Below are positions 57,689 through 64,000 of a stretch of 64,000 bases of DNA, piece by piece. Made by a program: the position numbers and the translations under genes. Numbering within the stretch: the first letter of the stretch is position 1; each line of letters opens with the position of its first letter. The stretch comes from Erwinia billingiae Eb661 (GTDB lineage Bacteria; Pseudomonadota; Gammaproteobacteria; Enterobacterales; Enterobacteriaceae). The stretch is taken from the NCBI RefSeq assembly GCF_000196615.1, contig NC_014306.1, positions 3,658,001 through 3,722,000 of the forward strand, given 5' to 3'. Under the pieces are notes generated by a model. That model ran no database searches. It worked only from the letters and a program-made list of their open reading frames with translations, and was not told where the DNA came from.

Positions 57689-57854
57689 TGGCCGTTTTGC
57701 AGAAAATCATTCAGTAACCGTCTGTTGCAACCGTTTCCTTCCGACTGACTTGTGATTAAGATACCCTGCGAAAAGTGCAACGATTGCCCACGGCTGCCAG
57801 AACATTTGGTCAGACTGTCGGTCGAAAGAAGACGTCATCAGAATGGGATTCCGC

Positions 57855-59315
57855 ATGATCAGTAGATTGAAGAAGTGTGCTCTGGCCTCACTCATCTTTT
57901 CTCTTTCGGCCGCTTCACTGCCGTTGAAAGCGGACGTCAGCGACAATCTGCCGGATATCGGTACCACGGCAGGCAATACGCTTTCCATCGGCCAGGAAAT
58001 GCAGATGGGTGACTTCTATGTGCGCCAGCTGCGTGGCAGCGCGCCGTTGATCAACGACCCGCTGTTAAACGACTACATCAATCAGTTAGGCCAACGGCTG
58101 GTCGCTCACGCCTGGTCGGTAAAAACGCCGTTCCACTTCTTCCTTATCCGTAATGATGAAATTAACGCCTTCGCCTTCTTTGGCGGCAATGTGGTGCTGC
58201 ACTCTGCCCTCTTCCGCTATACCGACAATGAAAGCCAGCTGGCCTCGGTGATGGCGCACGAAATCTCGCACGTCACCCAACGACACCTGGCGCGCGCGAT
58301 GGAAGAGCAGCAGCGCAATGCCCCGCTGACCTGGGTGGGTGCGCTGGGCTCGATCCTATTGGCCATGGCCAGCCCGCAGGCGGGCATGGCGGCGTTAAGC
58401 GGAACGCTGGCGGGCGCGCAGCAAGGGGTGATCAGCTTTACCCAACAAAACGAGCAGGAAGCCGATCGCATCGGCATTCAGGTGTTGCAGCGCTCGGGCT
58501 TTGATCCAGAAGCAATGCCGAACTTCCTGCAAAAACTGGCCGATCAGTCCCGCTTCTCCTCCAAGCCGCCGGAGATCCTGTTGACGCACCCGTTACCGGA
58601 TAGCCGCCTGTCGGATGCCCGCAACCGCGCCAACCAGATGAAGCCGGTGGTGGTGCAGTCGTCACAAGACTATTACATGGCGAAAGTCCGCGCGCTGGGC
58701 ATGTATTCCACCGGACAAAACCAGCTAACCGATGATCTGCTGGATACGCTGAATAAAGGCAACACGCGGGAGCAGGCGGCGGGACAGTACGGTAAAGCCG
58801 TGCAGTTTTTACAGGCCAAAAGCTTCGCCAATGCCAAAAAAATCATTGCGCCGTTACTGGCAAAGCAGCCGGACAACGTCTGGTATCTGGATATTATGAG
58901 CGATATTGATATCGGGCTTAATCAGCCGCAGCAGGCAATCTCGATGCTGCTGGCCGCGAAAGGCGTCAGTGCCAGCGCGGTGGTTCAGCTCAACCTGGCG
59001 AATGCCTATGTTGAAGCGAAGCAGCCGGCCGAAGCCAGCAAGATTCTCAATCGCTATACCTGGGCGCACAAAGACGATCCTAACGGCTGGGATTTACTGG
59101 CGCAGGCCAGTGCCGATCAGGGATTAACCGACGAAGAGCAAGCGGCCAGAGCGGAGAGTTTGGCGCTGAACGGCCAGCTCGATCAGGCGATCAGAAGTCT
59201 GAGCAGTGCCAGTGCCTCGGTGCCGTTGGGTAGCCTGAAGCAGGCAAGATATGATGCGAGAATCGATCAGCTGCGTCAGTTACAGCAGCGGTTCAAGCCT
59301 TATATGCGATCCTAA
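57855..59315 (+). CDS. bepA: Periplasmic chaperone-protease BepA
   Basis: M48 zinc metalloprotease that assists LptD assembly and degrades stalled outer-membrane proteins, 486 residues (E. coli 487). The signal peptide is [26 protein letters not shown]. The HEXXH motif is His135-Glu136 to His139 ([12 protein letters not shown]), with the third ligand in [14 protein letters not shown] region fills the C-terminal half (about 310-480). The ATG four codons upstream (57843) is also possible; 57855 is chosen for the family length and a GGGATTCCGC site. yfgD, which follows in E. coli, is absent. Confidence 0.94.
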   Translation: MISRLKKCALASLIFSLSAASLPLKADVSDNLPDIGTTAGNTLSIGQEMQMGDFYVRQLRGSAPLINDPLLNDYINQLGQRLVAHAWSVKTPFHFFLIRNDEINAFAFFGGNVVLHSALFRYTDNESQLASVMAHEISHVTQRHLARAMEEQQRNAPLTWVGALGSILLAMASPQAGMAALSGTLAGAQQGVISFTQQNEQEADRIGIQVLQRSGFDPEAMPNFLQKLADQSRFSSKPPEILLTHPLPDSRLSDARNRANQMKPVVVQSSQDYYMAKVRALGMYSTGQNQLTDDLLDTLNKGNTREQAAGQYGKAVQFLQAKSFANAKKIIAPLLAKQPDNVWYLDIMSDIDIGLNQPQQAISMLLAAKGVSASAVVQLNLANAYVEAKQPAEASKILNRYTWAHKDDPNGWDLLAQASADQGLTDEEQAARAESLALNGQLDQAIRSLSSASASVPLGSLKQARYDARIDQLRQLQQRFKPYMRS

Positions 59316-59349
59316 TCCGGGCGGGCTGACGCAGCGGCCCGTTGCCGAA

Positions 59350-60051
59350 CTACAGACCGAGCGCTTCTTTCACAAAAGGAATGGTCAGCTTACGCTGGGC
59401 ACTGATTGAAGCGCGGTCCAGCTTATCAAGCGTTTCAAACAGCGTGCGCATCTCCCGATCCAGCCTTTTCAGCAGAAAACGGCCCACGTCTTCCGGTAGT
59501 TCAAAACCTCGCAGTCTGGCCCGCAGCTGCAGCGCCTGTAACTTATCCTCATCGGATAACGGCTGCAGGCGATAAATCTGCCCCCAGTCGAGGCGGGAAG
59601 CCAAATCGGCTAACTTGAGGTTTAACTGGCGGGGAGGACGATCGGCGGTGATCAGTAAGCGGGTGCGGCCGGTTTCCAGAATGCGGTTATAGAGATCGAA
59701 AATCGCCATTTCCCAGGGTTCATCCCCGGCAATGCATTCAATATTGTCGATGCAAATCAGCGGCAGCTGCTCCATGCCATCCAGCACTTCCGGCACAAAC
59801 CAGGTGCGCTTATCCAGCGGCACATAGCCGACGGCCTCGCCACGGGCGGAGAGCTCGGCGCAGGCGGCATGCAGCAAATGGCTGCGACCTCCCCCTTCAC
59901 GCGACCAGAAATAAAAATAGCTGCCGTGCTCCTGTTGCAGCGCACTTTGCAGCGCGGCAATCAGCGACGGGTTTTCCCCCGGCCAGAAGCTGGCGAAGGT
60001 TTCGTCATCGGGCAAATACAAGGGCAAAGACAGCTGTGCCGGTGTGTTCAG
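59350..60051 (-). CDS. hda: DnaA regulatory inactivator Hda (CTG start)
   Basis: AAA+ protein of 233 residues, as in E. coli, that stimulates ATP hydrolysis by DnaA together with the DNA-loaded beta clamp. The N-terminal clamp-binding motif QLSLPL is at 6-11. AAA+ features include [24 protein letters not shown] and [14 protein letters not shown] place the start at CTG 60051: GAGG lies five bases before it, whereas the GTG at 60057 directly abuts the GAG and could not use it, and the CTG gives exactly the E. coli N-terminus [12 protein letters not shown]. Confidence 0.92.
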   Translation of the reverse strand: MNTPAQLSLPLYLPDDETFASFWPGENPSLIAALQSALQQEHGSYFYFWSREGGGRSHLLHAACAELSARGEAVGYVPLDKRTWFVPEVLDGMEQLPLICIDNIECIAGDEPWEMAIFDLYNRILETGRTRLLITADRPPRQLNLKLADLASRLDWGQIYRLQPLSDEDKLQALQLRARLRGFELPEDVGRFLLKRLDREMRTLFETLDKLDRASISAQRKLTIPFVKEALGL

Positions 60052-60138
60052 AAGCACCTCAGTGTTGATCGGGCAAAATCCGGCTGGAGTTTATCACAAC
60101 TTTCTTCTGTTAATAAACGCAGGCCGGATTGCCGTCGC

Positions 60139-61422
60139 TTACAGGCGATCGCGATCCTGCGGATCGAGCACCACTTCTTCAGGGCGGATCAGGCCGATCG
60201 CCTTGAAGATCAGGCTCAGCAGAATGCCGATGATGGTGGCCAGCGCCATGCCTTTCAGCTCCGCCGCACCGATATGCACCGATGCGCCGCTCACGCCGAT
60301 AATCAGGATTACCGAGGTCAGGATCAGGTTCTGCGCCTTGTTATAGTCAACCTTCGACTCAATCAGCACGCGAATACCGGAAGCGCCAATCACGCCGTAT
60401 AACAGCAGTGATACGCCGCCCATAACCGGCACCGGTACCGCCTGGATCACCGCGGCCAGTTTACCGACGCAGGACAGCAGGATCGCTAGAATGGCCGCGC
60501 CGCCAATCACCCAGGTGCTGTAGACGCGGGTGATGGCCATTACGCCAATATTTTCACCGTAGGTGGTGTTGGGCGTGGATCCAAAGAAGCCGGAGATGAC
60601 CGTAGAAATGCCGTTGGCAAACATCGAGCGATGCAGACCCGGATCTTTCAACAGGTCCTTTTTCACGATGTTGGCGGTGACCACCAGATGACCGACATGC
60701 TCGGCAATCACGACCAGCGCGGCCGGCAGGATAGTTAACATCGCATACCATTCGAAACGCGGCGTATAGAAGGTGGGCAGCGCGAACCAGTGCGCGGCTT
60801 CTACCGAAGACCAGTCGACAATGCCCATCGCCGAAGAGAGCGCATAACCGGCAATCACCCCAATCAGGATCGGGATAATCGCCAGAAAGCCGCGGAACAG
60901 CACCGAGCCAAACACCGTTACGCCCAGCGTCACCATCGAGATGATAATGGTTTTGCTGTCAACGGAAGCGCCGTCAGCGGGCAGCAGTCCGGCCATTTTC
61001 GCCGCCACGCCCGCCAGTTCCAGCCCGATAACCGCCACAATCGCGCCCATTGCCGCCGGTGGGAACATCACGTCCAGCCAGCCGGTGCCAGCTTTTTTGA
61101 CAATCAACGCCACCAGGCAGAACAGCACGCCGCAGAGAATAAAGCCGCCGAGCGCCACTTCATACCCGAGCGGCAACAGCAGTAACACCGGAGAAATAAA
61201 GGCAAAGCTTGAACCGAGGTAAGCCGGGATTTTGCCCTTACAGATAAAGAGATAGAGCAAGGTGCCGACGCCGTTAAACAGCAATACCGTGGCCGGATTG
61301 ATATGGAACAGGATTGGCACCAGCACGGTAGCGCCAAACATCGCAAACAGGTGCTGGAAGCTGAGTGGGATGGTTTGCAGCAGCGGTGGCCGCTCGCTGA
61401 CGCCAATTGCACGACGTGTCAT
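60139..61422 (-). CDS. uraA: Uracil permease UraA
   Basis: Proton-coupled uracil importer of the nucleobase-ascorbate family, 427 residues with fourteen membrane segments. It starts MTRRAIGVSERPPLLQTIPLS; the substrate region includes VVIAEHVGHL (Glu) and the NAT signature GFFGSTPNTTYGENIG. The frame opens at 61554 in the upp region, but AAGGGGTAATACT supports 61422. It follows upp across a hairpin and forms the upp-uraA salvage operon. Confidence 0.96.
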   Translation of the reverse strand: MTRRAIGVSERPPLLQTIPLSFQHLFAMFGATVLVPILFHINPATVLLFNGVGTLLYLFICKGKIPAYLGSSFAFISPVLLLLPLGYEVALGGFILCGVLFCLVALIVKKAGTGWLDVMFPPAAMGAIVAVIGLELAGVAAKMAGLLPADGASVDSKTIIISMVTLGVTVFGSVLFRGFLAIIPILIGVIAGYALSSAMGIVDWSSVEAAHWFALPTFYTPRFEWYAMLTILPAALVVIAEHVGHLVVTANIVKKDLLKDPGLHRSMFANGISTVISGFFGSTPNTTYGENIGVMAITRVYSTWVIGGAAILAILLSCVGKLAAVIQAVPVPVMGGVSLLLYGVIGASGIRVLIESKVDYNKAQNLILTSVILIIGVSGASVHIGAAELKGMALATIIGILLSLIFKAIGLIRPEEVVLDPQDRDRL

Positions 61423-61447
61423 AGTATTACCCCTTGTTTTACCCATT

Positions 61448-61472
61448 AAAAAGCCGACTCTGCGGTCGGCTT
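61448..61472 (-). terminator. Hairpin between upp and uraA (attenuator-like)
   Basis: An 8-bp stem AAGCCGAC / GTCGGCTT (61451-61458, 61465-61472); on the minus strand it leads into a TTTTT run. It lies 18 bases after the upp stop, so it should reduce uraA transcription relative to upp. Confidence 0.8.
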
Positions 61473-61489
61473 GTCTCGTTGATGACGGC

Positions 61490-62116
61490 TTATTTGGTGC
61501 CGAAGATCTTATCGCCTGCGTCACCGAGGCCCGGAATGATATACCCTTTCTCATTCAGACCCTGATCGATAGACGCGGTGTACAGCTCAACATCCGGGTG
61601 CGCTTTTTCCAGCGCGGCAATGCCTTCCGGTGCGGCGACCAGCACCAGCACTTTAATGCTGGTACAACCGGCTTTTTTCAGCAGGTCGATGGTGGCAATC
61701 ATTGACCCACCGGTAGCCAGCATTGGATCCACCACCAGCGCCATGCGCTCTTCGATATTGGAAACCAGCTTCTGGAAATACGGGACCGGCTCCAGCGTCT
61801 CTTCATCGCGGTAAACACCGACAACGCTGATGCGCGCGCTTGGCACGTGCTCGAGTACGCCTTCCATCATGCCCAGTCCCGCACGCAGGATCGGCACAAC
61901 GGTGATCTTCTTACCTTTGATTTGCTCGATTTCTACCGGACCATTCCAGCCTTCAATGGTCACCGTTTCGGTGGCTAAATCAGAGGTGGCTTCGTAAGTC
62001 AGCAGACTTCCCACTTCTGAGGCGAGTTCACGAAAACGTTTGGTGCTTACGTCATGCTCACGCATCAGACCCAGTTTATGTTTGACCAGCGGGTGTTTGA
62101 CTTCCACGATCTTCAT
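61490..62116 (-). CDS. upp: Uracil phosphoribosyltransferase Upp
   Basis: Salvage enzyme making UMP from uracil and PRPP, 208 residues as in E. coli. It begins [20 protein letters not shown]. The PRPP-binding loop is [17 protein letters not shown]; the uracil-binding region is [18 protein letters not shown] at the C-terminus. Starts at ATG 62116 after CTCCGGGAGTACAACA-type spacing. It is divergent from purM. Confidence 0.97.
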   Translation of the reverse strand: MKIVEVKHPLVKHKLGLMREHDVSTKRFRELASEVGSLLTYEATSDLATETVTIEGWNGPVEIEQIKGKKITVVPILRAGLGMMEGVLEHVPSARISVVGVYRDEETLEPVPYFQKLVSNIEERMALVVDPMLATGGSMIATIDLLKKAGCTSIKVLVLVAAPEGIAALEKAHPDVELYTASIDQGLNEKGYIIPGLGDAGDKIFGTK

Positions 62117-62142
62117 TGTTGTACTCCCGGAGTGTTAAGCTG

Positions 62143-62165
62143 CAAAAAAAAATCGCGAGATTATA
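62143..62165 (-). promoter_or_regulatory. upp promoter with UTP-sensitive start region
   Basis: On the minus strand a perfect TATAAT -10 (62165-62160) is followed after CTCGC by GATTTTTTTTTG (62154-62143), a start region with nine T. E. coli upp has an equivalent GATTTTTTTTG start, where UTP level selects between productive and reiterative transcripts. Confidence 0.8.
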
Positions 62166-62277
62166 GCGCCATTTACGCTCCACGCCATATGACTTAGTGC
62201 AACTTTTGATTAAACCGTCCCTACCCGTCAATAATTAGCTAAAATCCAGTTATCCGCAACGCGTCTGAAGATGGCAC

Positions 62278-62293
62278 TCGCAAACGTTTGCCT
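62278..62293. promoter_or_regulatory. PurR box of purMN
   Basis: TCGCAAACGTTTGCCT matches the PurR operator ACGCAAACGTTTGCGT at 14 of 16 positions, 67 bases before the purM start codon. Confidence 0.85.
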
Positions 62294-62359
62294 GCGCTGT
62301 TAGAATTGCCGCGCTTTATTTTCCATACCACCAACCGCAAACCGCGTGGGGATTTCGCA

Positions 62360-63400
62360 GTGACCGATAAGACCTCTCTCAGCTATAAAGACGCCGGCGT
62401 AGATATCGACGCGGGTAATGCTTTAGTCGATCGTATTAAAGGCGTAGTGAAAAAGACTCGTCGCCCGGAAGTGATGGGTGGACTAGGCGGTTTCGGTGCC
62501 CTTTGTGCGCTGCCGCAAAAATACCGCGAGCCGATTCTGGTTTCCGGCACTGACGGCGTCGGCACCAAGCTGCGTCTGGCGATGGACCTTAAACGCCACG
62601 ATACTATCGGTATCGATCTGGTCGCGATGTGCGTGAATGATTTGGTGGTTCAGGGCGCCGAGCCGCTGTTCTTCCTGGATTACTATGCCACGGGCAAACT
62701 GGAAGTCGACACCGCAGCCAGCGTGATCACCGGCATTGCTGAAGGCTGCTCGCAGTCTGGCTGTGCGCTGGTCGGCGGCGAAACCGCAGAGATGCCGGGC
62801 ATGTACCACGGCGAAGATTACGACGTGGCAGGCTTCTGCGTTGGCGTGGTTGAAAAATCAGAAATCATCGATGGCAGCAAAGTTCAGGACGGCGACGTAC
62901 TGATTGCCCTCGGCTCCAGCGGCCCGCACTCCAATGGCTACTCGCTGGTACGTAAAATTCTGGAAGTCAGCAACACCAATCCGGAAACGACGCAGCTGGA
63001 AGGCAAGTCGCTGGCCGATCATTTGCTGGAACCTACCCGCATCTATGTGAAGAACATCCTCAGCCTGATCGAACAGGTTGATGTTCACGCGATTGCTCAC
63101 CTGACCGGTGGCGGCTTCTGGGAAAATATCCCACGCGTGCTGCCAGACAACACCCAGGCGGTGATTGAAGAGTCAAGCTGGCAGTGGCCGGCCGTCTTCG
63201 GCTGGATGCAGGAAGCGGGCAACGTCAGCCGCTTTGAGATGTACCGCACCTTTAACTGCGGCGTGGGCATGTTAATCGCCCTCAGCGCAGACGAAGCTGA
63301 TAAAGCGGTACAGCTGATGACTGACGCGGGCGAAAAAGCCTGGAAAATCGGCGTGATCAAAGCGTCCGATTCTGAAGAGCGTGTGGTCATTAACGCATGA
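62360..63400 (+). CDS. purM: Phosphoribosylformylglycinamidine cyclo-ligase PurM (GTG start)
   Basis: AIR synthetase of purine synthesis, closing the imidazole ring with ATP, 346 residues (E. coli 345). It begins at GTG with [26 protein letters not shown]. Motifs include [12 protein letters not shown] and the glycine-rich [13 protein letters not shown]. The open frame reaches 62288 but covers the PurR box; the family N-terminus and GGGG at proper spacing support GTG 62360. It overlaps purN by four bases (ATGA). Confidence 0.96.
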   Translation: MTDKTSLSYKDAGVDIDAGNALVDRIKGVVKKTRRPEVMGGLGGFGALCALPQKYREPILVSGTDGVGTKLRLAMDLKRHDTIGIDLVAMCVNDLVVQGAEPLFFLDYYATGKLEVDTAASVITGIAEGCSQSGCALVGGETAEMPGMYHGEDYDVAGFCVGVVEKSEIIDGSKVQDGDVLIALGSSGPHSNGYSLVRKILEVSNTNPETTQLEGKSLADHLLEPTRIYVKNILSLIEQVDVHAIAHLTGGGFWENIPRVLPDNTQAVIEESSWQWPAVFGWMQEAGNVSRFEMYRTFNCGVGMLIALSADEADKAVQLMTDAGEKAWKIGVIKASDSEERVVINA

Positions 63401-64000
63401 AACGGCTAGTCGTGCTGGTTTCCGGCCAGGGAAGCAATCTTCAGGCAATCCTGGATGCCTGCCAGCAAGGCCAGATCCACGGCAGCGTCGCTGCCGTGTT
63501 CAGCAACAAGTCGGACGCGTACGGTCTGACCCGCGCGCGTGAGGCCGGTGTTCCGGCCCATGCGCTCGCCGCTTCCCAGTTTGCTGACCGTGAAGCGTTC
63601 GATCGCCAGCTGATGCTGGAAATCGATGCTTATGCGCCCGATTTAGTGGTGCTGGCCGGTTACATGCGGATCCTCAGCCCGGCCTTCGTCCAGCACTATG
63701 CCGGACGCATGCTGAACATCCACCCTTCCCTGCTGCCGAAATACCCGGGTCTGCACACTCACCGCCAGGCGATTGAAAATGGCGATGAAGAGCACGGCAC
63801 CTCGGTGCATTTCGTTACCGAGCAGTTGGACGGCGGCCCGGTGATCCTTCAGGCGAAGGTGCCGGTGTTTGCAGAAGACAGCGAAGAGGATGTGAACGCC
63901 CGCGTTCAGCATCAGGAGCACGCTATTTATCCGCTGGTGGTCAGTTGGTTTGTCGATGGCAGACTGGCGATGCGTGATGATGCGGCGTGGCTGGACGGTG
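63397..64000 (+). CDS. purN: Phosphoribosylglycinamide formyltransferase PurN (3' end outside window)
   Basis: GAR transformylase using 10-formyltetrahydrofolate. About 201 codons are visible of an expected 212. It begins [22 protein letters not shown] (phosphate loop). The catalytic Asn-His-Asp set is represented by [19 protein letters not shown] and [13 protein letters not shown]. The start overlaps the purM stop, as in E. coli, so the pair is coupled. Confidence 0.95.
   Translation, partial: MKRLVVLVSGQGSNLQAILDACQQGQIHGSVAAVFSNKSDAYGLTRAREAGVPAHALAASQFADREAFDRQLMLEIDAYAPDLVVLAGYMRILSPAFVQHYAGRMLNIHPSLLPKYPGLHTHRQAIENGDEEHGTSVHFVTEQLDGGPVILQAKVPVFAEDSEEDVNARVQHQEHAIYPLVVSWFVDGRLAMRDDAAWLDG

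Larger units (their letters stand above)
57032..57854. other. AT-rich gene-poor island between the DsrE-type gene and bepA
   Basis: About 820 bases. The part from 57150 to 57560 is far richer in A+T than the rest of the window. It contains a 6-bp hairpin ACTCCCC-loop-GGGGGT at 57437-57457 followed by ATTTTTA on the plus strand, and a 48-codon ORF at 57542. No transposase, integrase or tRNA fragment is recognisable. bepA's promoter must lie near its right end. Confidence 0.5.

Noticed and set aside
62288..62359. N-terminal extension of purM by 24 codons from an ATG-like start
   Set aside because: It would begin inside the PurR operator; the family start is the GTG at 62360.

Overview
This window is chromosomal DNA from a member of the Enterobacterales. 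The proteins are very close to their Escherichia coli counterparts, and much of the gene order follows the E. coli amiA-hemF-maeB-talA-tktB-ypfG-nudK, narQ-acrD-ypfM-yffB-dapE-ypfN-tmcA-ypfJ-purC-bamC-dapA-gcvR-bcp-perM and bepA-hda-uraA-upp-purM-purN segments. The moderately high GC, the missing E. coli blocks (eut, aegA, ypfH, yfgD) and the catabolic clusters in their place suggest a plant-associated genus such as Erwinia, Pantoea or Pectobacterium; this is inference. I see no rRNA, tRNA, insertion sequence, prophage or CRISPR array.

Layout. 1-4121: divergent D-xylose genes, xylF (cut by the window edge) against xylAB. 4186-6760: yfeX, yfeY, yfeZ and ypeA on the minus strand, then amiA-hemF on plus and maeB on minus. 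11445-18971: a sugar-acid cluster between maeB and talA. It holds a SorC-type regulator, an ApnO-like oxidoisomerase, an OiaC-like decarboxylase, a triose-phosphate-isomerase paralogue, a one-chain DhaK-DhaL kinase and an MFS transporter, with a divergent RpiB-family isomerase. Together they fit the D-apionate route through 3-oxo-isoapionate and L-erythrulose phosphates to D-erythrose 4-phosphate, which is a substrate of the transaldolase and transketolase encoded next door (19291-22266). 24796-30030: in the E. coli aegA position, a complete CUT2-type ABC importer operon ending in an M20 amidohydrolase, behind two matching LacI-type operators. ansP and a DUF1471 protein follow.

32605-48768 is conserved core: the nitrate sensor narQ, the drug pump acrD, the tiny gene ypfM, lysine biosynthesis (dapE, dapA), tRNA modification (tmcA), purine synthesis (purC), outer-membrane assembly (bamC), gcvR, bcp and perM. 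48874-57031 is a second accessory block: a CACHE-GGDEF diguanylate cyclase, a LacI-controlled ABC importer whose last gene is a GpdQ-like phosphodiesterase, and a DsrE-family protein. An 820-base AT-rich stretch holds only a 48-codon ORF. The window ends with bepA, hda (with a CUG start), uraA-upp (with a UTP-sensing type promoter) and purM-purN behind a PurR box.

The best candidates for undescribed biology are the ABC/M20 operon with paired operators, the LacI/ABC/phosphodiesterase operon, and the arrangement and regulation of the apionate-type cluster. Functions are assigned by recognition of protein families from the sequence; no database search was run.
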